Shown here: positions 1-10,915 of the stretch, in pieces
How positions within the stretch are numbered: position 1 is the first letter of the stretch
Layout of the letters: each line of letters starts with the position of its first letter
Assembly: GCA_022826195.1 (NCBI GenBank)
Contig: JAJDVI010000073.1
Span: forward strand, 1-64,000
DNA length: 64,000 nucleotides
DNA from: Acidobacteriota bacterium
GTDB taxonomy: Bacteria; Acidobacteriota; Vicinamibacteria; Marinacidobacterales; Marinacidobacteraceae
Direction: 5' to 3'
Notes under the pieces: model-generated
What the model was told of the DNA's origin: nothing
The model's input: only the letters and a program-made list of their open reading frames with translations
Databases searched by the model: none
Translations under genes and position numbers: made by a program

Positions 1-121
1 CAGACTTATTCGATTCCCATATGTGGCACCACGAATTCTCAAAAAGCCAACACGAGTTGTTGCCCCCCAACCGCTTTCGCGCGCCAACCGCCCGAAAACG
101 ACTCGAAACTGTTAAAGATGA

Positions 122-219
122 GTCTGGAGACCGGCGTTCCAAGCCGGTGCGCGGCCTGCGCGGGGAAGCGGTACGCGGTTCGCGCGCCTGGCGGCGCGCG
201 GTGCCGGTCTGAAGGCCGC
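122..219. repeat. Dispersed palindromic intergenic repeat, degenerate copy
   Basis: The stretch opens with GTCTGGAGACCGGCGTTCC and closes with GTGCCGGTCTGAAGGCC, both matching the core repeated upstream of secA (5397-5540) and at 45576-45604. The core contains GCCGGTCT and AGACCGGC as inverted arms. It lies just beyond the 3' end of the minus-strand thioredoxin gene. Nothing else is recognisable in bases 1-252. Confidence 0.55.
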
Positions 220-252
220 TACCGCGAGGACCGGCCGGCGCTCCCGCTCCCC

Positions 253-801
253 TCAGTCGAGCGAGCCGGTTTCGATCAGCTTGCCGATTTCTTCGTTGAG
301 GATCTCGCCGACGGCGCCGAGGTAGCGCTTCACCAGGTTGCCGTCGCGGTCGATGAGGTACTTGGTCGGATAACCGAGGAACGGACCGAACGAGTCGCGC
401 ACCTCGCCGGATCCCATCACGTTCGGGTAGGTGAGGCCCTTTTCCGCGATGAACGGGGCCACATCCTCCGCATCACCCGACTCGAGCAGGATCCCGAGCA
501 TCAGGAAGTCGTCATCGGAAAGCTCCTCCGACAACTCCTGCAGGTGCGGAAGCTCCGCGACGCAGGGGACGCACCAAGTCGCCCAGAGGTCCACCAGGAC
601 GACCTTGCCGGCGCCGTCGCCCCGGAGGCTCACGTCACCGCTCCCGTCAACGAGCGGCAGCGTGACGTCGGGGGCGGTCGCCGCCATTCCGCCGGCGCCG
701 CCGCCGGCCCCCGGCGGGGGCGGGCCGCACGCGGAAAGTGCGAACCCGATGGCGAGAACCAAAGCGGCCCGGCCGGCGGGCGCATTCCTGGAAGCGAGCA
801 T
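253..801 (-). CDS. TlpA/ResA-like thioredoxin-fold lipoprotein
   Basis: A 182-residue extracytoplasmic thiol-disulfide oxidoreductase. An N-terminal signal ends in a lipobox-like LSAC, followed by a Pro/Gly-rich linker and a thioredoxin domain with the WCVPC active site (Cys77 and Cys80) and a cis-Pro region GYPTKYLI typical of TlpA/ResA. The start at 801 is preferred over the in-frame ATG at 810 because GGAGG lies about 9 bases before it and directly abuts the other. It is the last gene of a minus-strand unit behind a cytochrome c and CcdA, so it is probably reduced by CcdA and used for haem-protein thiols or for periplasmic disulfide reduction. The exact client is not visible. Confidence 0.9.
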   Translation of the reverse strand: MLASRNAPAGRAALVLAIGFALSACGPPPPGAGGGAGGMAATAPDVTLPLVDGSGDVSLRGDGAGKVVLVDLWATWCVPCVAELPHLQELSEELSDDDFLMLGILLESGDAEDVAPFIAEKGLTYPNVMGSGEVRDSFGPFLGYPTKYLIDRDGNLVKRYLGAVGEILNEEIGKLIETGSLD

Positions 802-824
802 GATCGTCATCCTCCGTCGTCTGG

Positions 825-1211
825 TCAGCGCGGCGGCTGCAGCGTCCGCACGTAGTGGACGACCTGCCAGCGTTCTTCGTCGCTGAGCGTCCGGGCCATT
901 CCCGGCATCGGTTTCTTGCCCTCGGTGATCTTGTAGAAGATCTCGCCGTCGGTCATCCGGTCCCGCGCCTCGACGGTCGAGAAGTCCGCGGGCGCCGGCT
1001 TGATGAACCGGGTGGCCCTGCCGTCGCCCTTCCCGGTATCGCCGTGGCAGGAGGCGCACCGGGCGCCGTAGGCCTCCTCGCCCGCGGCCAACGCCTCGTC
1101 GGTCAGCGCGACCGGATTCTCGACCGCCCGGGCCTCGTCCGGAACGACCCAGACCTCCTGGGCCGGCGAGCCGGCGGCGAACATCACGAAGACAAGGAGC
1201 AGGGCGGGCAT
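825..1211 (-). CDS. Small monohaem cytochrome c
   Basis: A 128-residue exported class I cytochrome c. The N-terminus is a hydrophobic signal ending near AGSPAQ. CASCH at residues 52-56 is the haem attachment motif, and a KPMPGM segment (101-106) supplies the likely Met axial ligand. The C-terminal helix WQVVHYVRTL is typical of cytochromes of the cbb3 CcoP/alcohol dehydrogenase type. It sits 6 bases after ccdA and 23 bases before the TlpA-like gene on the same strand, consistent with co-transcription of a cytochrome and its maturation factors. The electron partner is unknown. Confidence 0.9.
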   Translation of the reverse strand: MPALLLVFVMFAAGSPAQEVWVVPDEARAVENPVALTDEALAAGEEAYGARCASCHGDTGKGDGRATRFIKPAPADFSTVEARDRMTDGEIFYKITEGKKPMPGMARTLSDEERWQVVHYVRTLQPPR

Positions 1212-1217
1212 GGAGCG

Positions 1218-1949
1218 TTAACCAAGTACCGGAAGGAAGGTGAGGTATTGCGAAAGCGCCTGCAGGCTGTCGGTGAACACCAGCACCCCGATCACGATCA
1301 GGAGCACGCCGGCGATCACCTCCACCACCCGCATGTGACGCTTGATTTTCTTCGATATCGCGAAGAACCGGTCCACCGCGATCCCGGTGAGCAGGAAGGG
1401 CACCCCGAGCCCCAGCGAATAGCCGCTGAGAAGGATGATGCCCTGGTTCACGGTCTCGTAATTCGCCGCAACCACCAGGACGGTCGCCAGAATCGGCCCG
1501 ATGCAGGGAGACCAGCCGAAGGCGAAGGCGAGCCCGATCACGAACGAGCCGAGCAGGCTCACGGGCTCCCGGTTCGAGTGGAAGCGCTTCTCCACGTTCA
1601 GGAAGGGGATCTTCAGCACGCCCATCACGTGGAGGCCGAAGAGGACGATGATCGTCCCCGCGATGCGGCCGAGGAAGACCCGGTTCCCGGCGAGCCACTG
1701 CCCGGCGTAGGTCGCCGACGCTCCCATCGCCACGAAGACGATCGAGAAGCCCAGCACGAAGGCGACGGTGTTCACGATGACCCGCCGCCGGCGGGCCGCC
1801 GCGTCTCCGGTGGGCGCGCCGTCCGCCAGTTCGCTGAGCGAAGTCCCCGAAACGAAAGAGATGTAGCCGGGAACGAGCGGCAACACGCAGGGCGACAGGA
1901 ACGACAGCACACCGGCTCCGACGGCGTAGAGCAGGGTGACTAGGTCCAT
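1218..1949 (-). CDS. ccdA: CcdA-type thiol-disulfide interchange membrane protein
   Basis: A 243-residue polytopic membrane protein that carries reductant from cytoplasmic thioredoxin to periplasmic thioredoxin-like proteins. It has about six hydrophobic segments and the two family motifs containing the redox-active cysteines: SPCVLPL (Cys21) and WSPCIGP (Cys149). The ATG at 1949 is chosen because the protein then begins directly with the first transmembrane helix, as in the family; the open frame upstream is Arg/Pro-rich and not credible. It heads the ccdA, cytochrome c, tlpA-like unit and is divergent from comM across about 230 bases. Confidence 0.93.
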   Translation of the reverse strand: MDLVTLLYAVGAGVLSFLSPCVLPLVPGYISFVSGTSLSELADGAPTGDAAARRRRVIVNTVAFVLGFSIVFVAMGASATYAGQWLAGNRVFLGRIAGTIIVLFGLHVMGVLKIPFLNVEKRFHSNREPVSLLGSFVIGLAFAFGWSPCIGPILATVLVVAANYETVNQGIILLSGYSLGLGVPFLLTGIAVDRFFAISKKIKRHMRVVEVIAGVLLIVIGVLVFTDSLQALSQYLTFLPVLG

Positions 1950-2179
1950 GAGTTGACGGTGCGGCCGGGGCGCCGGCTCCGGGCCGGCCCTTCGGGCGGG
2001 GCCTCCGGCCGGGTGATCCGCCCGGAAGAACCGCCCGGCGAAGCGCTCGCCGGGCCTGAATCGTATCCCGTGGGGAAAAAGGAGGCGGAAGAACGGCCGC
2101 CTTATGCCGCTTCGCTTCGACTTTTCCACAATTGCCGCCCCGGCGGGAAGAAATCGTCCGGAATTACGTCTGTGTTTCC

Positions 2180-3802
2180 GTGCGACAAGTCGAGAACACC
2201 GACGCGGGGCGGAAACCCCGCCGGGGACGGCTGCTGGCGGTCACCCGCACGGGGACGGTCCGCGGCGTGGAGGGACTGCTGATTCGGGTCGAAGTGGACC
2301 TGCAGCGGGCCGACCGGAGCTCGTTCCGCACGGTTGGCCTCCCGGACGCCGTCATCCGCGAAGCCCAGTTGCGGGTCATGGCAGCGCTGCGGCACAGCGG
2401 CTTCCACGTCCCCCCGGGGCACGTGGTGGTCAACCTGGCGCCCGCGGGGGTCCGCAAGGAAGGAGCGGGATTCGATCTCGCGGTCGCGCTCGGGATCCTG
2501 GCGGCGACCGGCATCGCGCCCCGGCACCGCCTGGCGGACACGCTGCTGCTCGGTGAGCTGGCGCTCGACGGCTCGCTGCGGCCCGTCCCCGGCGGGCTGC
2601 CGATCGCCTGGGAAGCGGCGGCAGCCGGGATGCGCTCCGCCGTCGTTCACCCGGACAACGCCGCCGAGGCCGCCATGGCCCCCGGGATCCGGGTGTACCC
2701 GGCGGTCAGCCTGCACGCCGCGGCGGACCTGCTTGCCGCCGAACAACTGCCCCCACCGTTCCGGCCGCCGGCGGAAACGCGGGCGGCATCCCGCACCGGC
2801 GTGGACCTGGCCCAGGTCCGGGGCCAGCCGCGCGGCCGGCGGGCCCTCGAGATCGCCGCCGCCGGCGCCCACAACCTCCTCTTCACCGGGCCTCCGGGCA
2901 GCGGGAAGACGCTGCTGGTGGGCATCCTGCCGGACCTGCTCCCGGGGCTCGCGCCCGAGCAGGCAATGGACGTGGCCCGGATCCGCTCGGCCATCGGCCA
3001 GCCGCTCTCCGTTCCCCCGAGCCGGCCCCCTTTCCGGGCGCCGCACCACACGATCTCCTATGCCGGGATGGCGGGCGGGGGACCGGGACCCCGGCCGGGC
3101 GAAGTGACCCTCGCGCACCACGGAGTGCTGTTCCTCGACGAGTTGCCGGAGTTCCAGCGACCGGTCCTGGAATGCCTCCGTCAACCGCTCGAAAGCGGTG
3201 ACATTCACGTGGGCCGGGTCCGCCACTCCGTCCGCTTTCCCGCGTCCTTCCAACTGGCCGCGGCCATGAATCCGTGCCCCTGCGGGTTCCACGGCGAGGG
3301 AGGCAGGCCCTGCCGCTGTCCCCCCGCCTCCGTGGCGCGCTACCGCTCGCGGATTTCCGGCCCCCTGCTGGACCGGGTCGATCTCCACCTCACGGTCCGG
3401 CCGGTAACCTCCGGAGATGTCCTGGGGCCCGCCGCCGGAGAAACCACCGCTACCGTCCGCGAACGGGTGCGCCTGGCCCGCGCAGCGCGGTCCGAGCGGT
3501 TCCGCACCGCGAAGACGTCTGCCGGGATGTCCCTCCTCGAAGTGAAAGCGGCGTCGGCCTCCGGCCCCTTCCGGTCGCTGGTCTCGTGGGCGATGGACGG
3601 GCTCGGGATGTCGGCGCGGGGAGTCACGCGCGCGTTCCGGGTGGCGCGTACGATCGCCGACCTCGCGGGAAGCGGCCGGATCGAGCCGTTGCACTTCGAG
3701 GAGGCGATCCAGTTCCGGGCGGCCGCCGATCTGAGTGATCCGGGAGGCGCCCCGTACGCGAGTGGGGCCTCCGGAGCCCTAAGGACGGAGGGAACCACGT
3801 GA
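2180..3802 (+). CDS. comM: ComM/YifB family magnesium-chelatase-like AAA+ ATPase
   Basis: A protein of about 540 residues of the YifB/ComM family, AAA+ helicases that in some bacteria promote branch migration during natural transformation. The N-terminal ChlI-like domain carries the family pattern VGLPDAVIRE. GPPGSGKT (residues 237-244) is Walker A, GVLFLDELPEF is Walker B, and the ComM Cys-rich signature NPCPCG with CRCPP follows, then a C-terminal Mg-chelatase domain. The start is uncertain: GTG at 2180 is used, TTG at 2132 is in frame, and homology proper begins about 17 codons downstream. The stop overlaps the start of the DUF309 gene by four bases (GTGA). No other competence gene lies nearby. 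Confidence 0.9.
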   Translation: MRQVENTDAGRKPRRGRLLAVTRTGTVRGVEGLLIRVEVDLQRADRSSFRTVGLPDAVIREAQLRVMAALRHSGFHVPPGHVVVNLAPAGVRKEGAGFDLAVALGILAATGIAPRHRLADTLLLGELALDGSLRPVPGGLPIAWEAAAAGMRSAVVHPDNAAEAAMAPGIRVYPAVSLHAAADLLAAEQLPPPFRPPAETRAASRTGVDLAQVRGQPRGRRALEIAAAGAHNLLFTGPPGSGKTLLVGILPDLLPGLAPEQAMDVARIRSAIGQPLSVPPSRPPFRAPHHTISYAGMAGGGPGPRPGEVTLAHHGVLFLDELPEFQRPVLECLRQPLESGDIHVGRVRHSVRFPASFQLAAAMNPCPCGFHGEGGRPCRCPPASVARYRSRISGPLLDRVDLHLTVRPVTSGDVLGPAAGETTATVRERVRLARAARSERFRTAKTSAGMSLLEVKAASASGPFRSLVSWAMDGLGMSARGVTRAFRVARTIADLAGSGRIEPLHFEEAIQFRAAADLSDPGGAPYASGASGALRTEGTT

Positions 3803-4227
3803 GCGAAGGAGCGCGGCCCGCTCCCGCCGCCGATTCCGCCATGCTCGACGCGGCGAGGCTGTTCAACGAGCGGGCCTACTACGAAAGCCACGATGTGCTG
3901 GAGGAGGAATGGGCCGAATCCCGCGGGGTCCGGCGCGAAGTCCTGAAGGCGCTCGTGAAACTCGCCGCCGGGATGTATCACCTCCAGACCTCCGGATACC
4001 GGGGGGCCGGCAGCCTGCTCTCGAGCGGGGTGGCGGCGCTCGACGCACTGCCGCCGAACGCGCTGTTCTTCGAAGTCTCCCCCCTGCGGGAACCGGTCGC
4101 GCGCTGCCTCGAGAAGCTCGCGACCCTCGAGTCCGGGGGGGCCGTCGAGTGGGTCGAGGACGACCTCCCGCGCCTCCAGCTCCGGCCCGGCGGCTCCGCG
4201 CGTTGCGCCCCCCCTCCCTGCGTGTGA
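3799..4227 (+). CDS. DUF309 domain protein
   Basis: A 142-residue soluble protein of the DUF309 family, recognised by the early motif ESHDVLEEEW (residues 29-38) and the following helix LVKLAAGMYHLQ, which together form the conserved helical core. The GTG start overlaps the comM stop (GTGA), indicating translational coupling. The last 20 or so residues are Pro/Cys-rich and probably not structured. DUF309 proteins have no established biochemical function. Confidence 0.85.
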   Translation: MSEGARPAPAADSAMLDAARLFNERAYYESHDVLEEEWAESRGVRREVLKALVKLAAGMYHLQTSGYRGAGSLLSSGVAALDALPPNALFFEVSPLREPVARCLEKLATLESGGAVEWVEDDLPRLQLRPGGSARCAPPPCV

Positions 4228-4280
4228 GGCAAGAGTTGAAATACGGAGTCCGCCGGGTCAGAATCCGTCCGTTACCCCCT

Positions 4281-5219
4281 ATGTTCGGGCGAGATGTACC
4301 CATGCTCCGACGGCTTCGTAGCCTGGCTGCGTCTCGCAAGCCGGACGCGGATTCGGATCGAACCCCCACGCGAATCATCGTCTTCGGGGCTCGGAACCAC
4401 ACGCCGCGCGAGGTTCGGATCACACCGGGAATCCGACGGATTGCGGCCGCCGCGGGTCTGGTCCTGCTGGGATTCGCCGGGCACTATGTCTGGCTGCTGG
4501 TGAGCCCCGGGCCGGCTTCGGTGGCGCTGGTCGAGGAACGCGACGCCCTCCGGCAGTTGAATCGGGACTACGCCGACGATACGGAGCGGATGGCCAGCCG
4601 GGTCGAGTCCCTCGAGATGCAGATGCGGAAGCTGGCCGTCATCGCGGGAGCCGAGCCGATTCCGACTCCGATCGGCGGCGTCGGCGGCGCGGTGAGTTCA
4701 CCCGCCGGGTACGACTACGTGAGCGACCGCCTCGAGGATCTGTCGGGCCGGATCGCCACGCTGGACCAGCAGAGCGTGGCGCTCGAGCGGACGATGCGGG
4801 AGAAGAGCAGGCTGCTCGCCTCGACCCCTTCCATCTGGCCGATTCGCGGATACATGTCGTCCGGGTTCGGGATGCGCAACGATCCGTTCACCGGAGAGAT
4901 CGAGCGGCACTACGGGCTGGACCTCAACGCGAGAACCGGAACCCCGGTTCGCGTGACCGCCGACGGGCTCGTCATCGAGACGGCCACCTCGCCGACCTAC
5001 GGCAAGTACGTCGTGGTGTCTCACGGCTTCGGCGCCGTGACCCGGTACGCGCACCTGTCGCGGATCGACGTTCGCCGGAGCCAGCGGCTGCGCCGCGGCC
5101 AGGTCCTGGGTCTGGTGGGGAACACCGGGCGCAGCCGGGCGCCCCACCTCCACTACGAGGTGTGGGTCAACGAACGCGCCCAGGACCCGCTCAACTACAT
5201 CGTGGACTACACGCCGTAG
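4281..5219 (+). CDS. M23-family metallopeptidase (LytM/NlpD-like), membrane anchored
   Basis: A 312-residue cell-wall endopeptidase or EnvC/NlpD-like regulator. A cytoplasmic N-terminus is followed by one transmembrane helix (about 52-74), a coiled-coil region with heptad-like Leu/Met spacing (about 82-175) and a C-terminal M23 domain. The Zn-binding residues look intact: His210 and Asp214 in RHYGLDLNA, and HLH at 289-291 in APHLHYEVW, so it should be active. Another ATG at 4302 (MLRRLR) has a better-spaced GGGCGAG upstream and is an alternative start. It follows the DUF309 gene by 53 bases, and a repeat region follows. Confidence 0.9.
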   Translation: MFGRDVPMLRRLRSLAASRKPDADSDRTPTRIIVFGARNHTPREVRITPGIRRIAAAAGLVLLGFAGHYVWLLVSPGPASVALVEERDALRQLNRDYADDTERMASRVESLEMQMRKLAVIAGAEPIPTPIGGVGGAVSSPAGYDYVSDRLEDLSGRIATLDQQSVALERTMREKSRLLASTPSIWPIRGYMSSGFGMRNDPFTGEIERHYGLDLNARTGTPVRVTADGLVIETATSPTYGKYVVVSHGFGAVTRYAHLSRIDVRRSQRLRRGQVLGLVGNTGRSRAPHLHYEVWVNERAQDPLNYIVDYTP

Positions 5220-5357
5220 GGGCCGGGAGCGCCGGCCAGTCCTCCCGGCGGGGGCCTTCAGACCGGCGCCGCGCGGGAGCGCGAAGCCCGCGCTGGTCGC
5301 GCTGCTTCCATCCATCGCGGGCTCCGCTCGGCTCATTCGCGCGGCGGTGCGCCGTTC

Positions 5358-5409
5358 GTTTCTTTCAGGCGGTGGCGACGTGCGTTTCTTTCGGGCGGTG
5401 GCAACGTGC
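5358..5409. repeat. Tandem 26-bp direct repeat, two units
   Basis: Two adjacent 26-base units (5358-5383 and 5384-5409) beginning GTTTCTTTC and ending ACGTGC differ at two positions. The second unit runs into the larger 65-bp repeat that begins at 5397. It is part of the 363-base non-coding stretch 5220-5582, which otherwise shows no gene. Confidence 0.8.
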
Positions 5410-5540
5410 GTTTCGCGGCCTGCGGCCGCGGTGCCGGTCTGGAGACCGGCGTTGCAGGCTCACGTCCCCCGAATCGGTAGCAACGTGCGTTTCGCGGCCT
5501 GCGGCCGCGGTGCCGGTCTGGAGACCGGCGTTCCAGGCTC
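5397..5540. repeat. Pair of 65-bp direct repeats with palindromic core upstream of secA
   Basis: Copies at 5397-5461 and 5476-5540 are nearly identical over 65 bases, with 79 bases between corresponding positions. Each holds two hairpins: CGGCC/GGCCG, and GCCGGTCT/AGACCGGC with a two-base loop. The second copy ends about 43 bases before the secA GTG start. The same core appears at 122-219 and 45576-45604, so this looks like a genome-wide REP-like family. No transposase is nearby. Confidence 0.85.
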
Positions 5541-5582
5541 CCTGCTCCTGCTAAATTCATCCGGTTTACCCGGCTTCGACGA

Positions 5583-8368
<2,786 letters not shown>

Positions 8369-8369
<1 letters not shown>

Positions 8370-9829
8370 TGACCGAGCTGCCGAACCTGCCCCGCCCCGC
8401 GCTGACCTTCGACGATGTCCTGCTGCGTCCGCGCTATTCGGACGTCCTCCCGGCCGAAGCCGACCTCGGCACCCGGTTCAGCCGGCACATCGGCCTCGCG
8501 ATCCCCGTCGTGAGCGCCGCGATGGACACGGTGACGGAAGCCCGCCTCGCCATCGCCATCGCGCAGCTCGGAGGCATCGGGGTCATCCACCGCAACCTCT
8601 CGGCCGAGGCGCAGGCCGCCGAGGTGGCCAAGGTGAAGCGCTCGGAGAGCGGGATGGTCGTGGATCCGGTGACCGTCCCTCCCGACGCCCCCATCTCGGC
8701 CGCCTTCGAGTTGATGCAGCGGCACGGCATCTCCGGGCTCCCGGTGATCGAGGACGGCCGGCTGGTGGGCATCCTGACCAGCCGGGACCTGCGTTTCGAG
8801 TCCCGCTACGACCTGCGGGTGCACGAACTCATGACCCGGGCGCCGCTCCACACCGCACCCCTCGGCACCACGCTCGAGGAGGCCAAGGCCATCCTCCACG
8901 AGCACCGGGTGGAGAAGCTGCCGGTGCTGGACGAACAGGGCTCGCTGGCCGGACTCCTCACCGTCAAGGACATCCAGAAGGCCATGGCGTATCCGAACGC
9001 CACCAAGGACGACCTGGGCAGGCTCCGCTGCGCCGCCGCGGTGGGGGTCGGGGACGGCGCGATCGCCCGCGCCCGACTGCTCGCCGAGCGCCAGGTGGAC
9101 GCGATCGTGATGGACACCGCCCACGGGCACACCGCGAGCGGACTCGAAACCGTTCGGCGGCTCAAGGCCGCGCTTCCCGATTCGGTGGATGTGGTGGCCG
9201 GCAACATCGCCACCCCCGAAGCGGCGCGCGATCTCATGGAAGCCGGCGCCGACGGGTTGAAGGTCGGCATGGGCCCCGGCTCGATCTGCACCACGCGGGT
9301 GGTCGCGGGAACGGGAATGCCCCAGTTCTCGGCCATCCGCCAGGTGCGCACGGCCGCCGAAGTGCCGGTCATCGCCGACGGCGGGATCCGCTTCAGCGGG
9401 GACATCGTCAAGGCGATCGCCGCCGGAGCGGAGTGCGTCATGGCCGGCAACCTGCTCGCCGGCAGCGACGAGAGCCCCGGCGAGACGATCCTCTACCAGG
9501 GACGCACGTTCAAGAGCTATCGCGGGATGGGATCGCTCGGCGCCATGAGCGGCGAGTCGGCCGACCGCTACTACCAGGCCGGCCGGCCGGCTTCGAAGCT
9601 GGTGCCGGAGGGCATCGAGGGCCGGGTGCCGACCAAGGGGCCGCTCGCCGGCGTGGTGGAGCAGCTCATCGGGGGTCTGCGTTCCGGCATGGGCTACACC
9701 GGCTGCCGCAACATTCGGGAGCTGATGCAGTACGAGGATTTCGTCCAGGTGACCGGCGCCGGCCACCGGGAGAGCCACGCGCACGACGTGGTCGTCACCA
9801 AGGAAGCCCCCAACTACCGGTTGGAGTAG
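8369..9829 (+). CDS. guaB: IMP dehydrogenase
   Basis: A 486-residue enzyme catalysing NAD-dependent oxidation of IMP to XMP, the committed step of GMP synthesis. The barrel begins at ALTFDDVLL. Tandem CBS domains, the allosteric Bateman module, occupy about residues 95-205. The catalytic loop GPGSICTTR has Cys307, and the flap carries the YRGMGS and C-terminal GGLRSGMGY phosphate/IMP motifs. ATG overlaps the secA stop by one base; GTG three bases upstream is an alternative. A putative lipoprotein gene follows after 7 bases. Confidence 0.96.
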
Positions 9830-9836
9830 GCCGCCC

Positions 9837-10898
9837 ATGCTGCGCCCAGTGAGAACCCCGACCCGCTCCGCGCGAACCGGGTTGCCGGGCGCCGGGGTGG
9901 TGGCCGGGTGCCTGCTCCTGGGGCTCGGGACAGCCGCAACGCTCTCCTGCCTGCCAACCGGCCAGCCGCGCCTCATCACGGTGTACGTGCCGGACATCGC
10001 CGTGTCCCTCCCGCTTCCGCAGGGATGGACCTCGGCCGCCAACCAGCAGGGCGGCTACCGGATGACCACCTTCAGCGGTCCCTCGGTGGACGTCCCCGAG
10101 CGCGACGGAATCCAGGTGCAGGTCATGGCCGGTCCGGCCCCGCCGGACCAGACGCTCCGGGAGGTCGCGGACCGGTTCTATATCGGCGAGCAGATCGTGC
10201 TCTCGGAGGAGCCGGTCCGGATCGGCGCCGAAGAGGGCTTCCTCTGGACCTTTCAGTGGGAGCGGCGGCCGCAGGCGGGCCGGCTGCTCCTCATCGAGCG
10301 GGAGGGGCTCCTCTACGGGGTCTTCGCCACCGGTGAGTCGCGGAGCGTCCAGGCCTACGGGCCGACGCTCGACCGGATGTACGAGGGATTCTCCATCGAG
10401 TCCTCCGACTACTTCAATGTATACGAGGATCCGGAGTTCGATCTCGCCCTGCGCTACCCACAGAGCTGGACGCGCTCCCACTTCCTCCGCGAACCCGGAG
10501 AAACGCTCTTCGTCGGCTTCCGGAGCGGGCCGCTCGCGGTCGATACCGACGGCACCACCGTGCACGCGACCCTCGAGGTCACCGTCGCCAACGCGGAACC
10601 GGGGACGACGCTCGAGGGCTTCTACAGCGCCGCCGCCGACAGCCTCGGCGAGAACTACCGGATGCTCCGCCACGACATCCTCGAGGACGGCCGCGGGATC
10701 GCGGTGCTCTACTCGGTGGAAACCCAGCTTGCCGACTATCTGGAGTGGGTGATCTACAACCTGGTGGACGGCAGGACCTACCTGTACCGATTCCACTGCC
10801 GCAACACCCTCTACCGCGCCATCGAACCGTGGCTCGCCGAGATCGCCACCGGGTTCGCGAGCACCGCTCCGGGCGTGAGCGCCGGCCCGGACAACTAG
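9837..10898 (+). CDS. Putative exported protein with two PsbP/DUF1795-like halves
   Basis: A 353-residue protein with an N-terminal hydrophobic signal ending in a Cys (TLSC), possibly a lipoprotein although the lipobox is weak. The mature part appears to be two related alpha/beta units, each starting with a short strand followed by LPQGW or YPQSW, the pattern seen in PsbP/DUF1795-like domains that begin with a Pro-x-x-Trp turn. No catalytic motif was seen. It lies 7 bases after guaB and 17 bases before the DUF5916 gene on the same strand. Function is unknown; the domain call rests on pattern only. Confidence 0.7.
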   Translation: MLRPVRTPTRSARTGLPGAGVVAGCLLLGLGTAATLSCLPTGQPRLITVYVPDIAVSLPLPQGWTSAANQQGGYRMTTFSGPSVDVPERDGIQVQVMAGPAPPDQTLREVADRFYIGEQIVLSEEPVRIGAEEGFLWTFQWERRPQAGRLLLIEREGLLYGVFATGESRSVQAYGPTLDRMYEGFSIESSDYFNVYEDPEFDLALRYPQSWTRSHFLREPGETLFVGFRSGPLAVDTDGTTVHATLEVTVANAEPGTTLEGFYSAAADSLGENYRMLRHDILEDGRGIAVLYSVETQLADYLEWVIYNLVDGRTYLYRFHCRNTLYRAIEPWLAEIATGFASTAPGVSAGPDN

Positions 10899-10915
10899 CG
10901 GCAGGAAACGTGACG

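Noticed and set aside
5397-5540. CRISPR array
   Set aside because: Only two long repeats with a 14-base gap, internal palindromes and no cas genes; this is a dispersed repeat.
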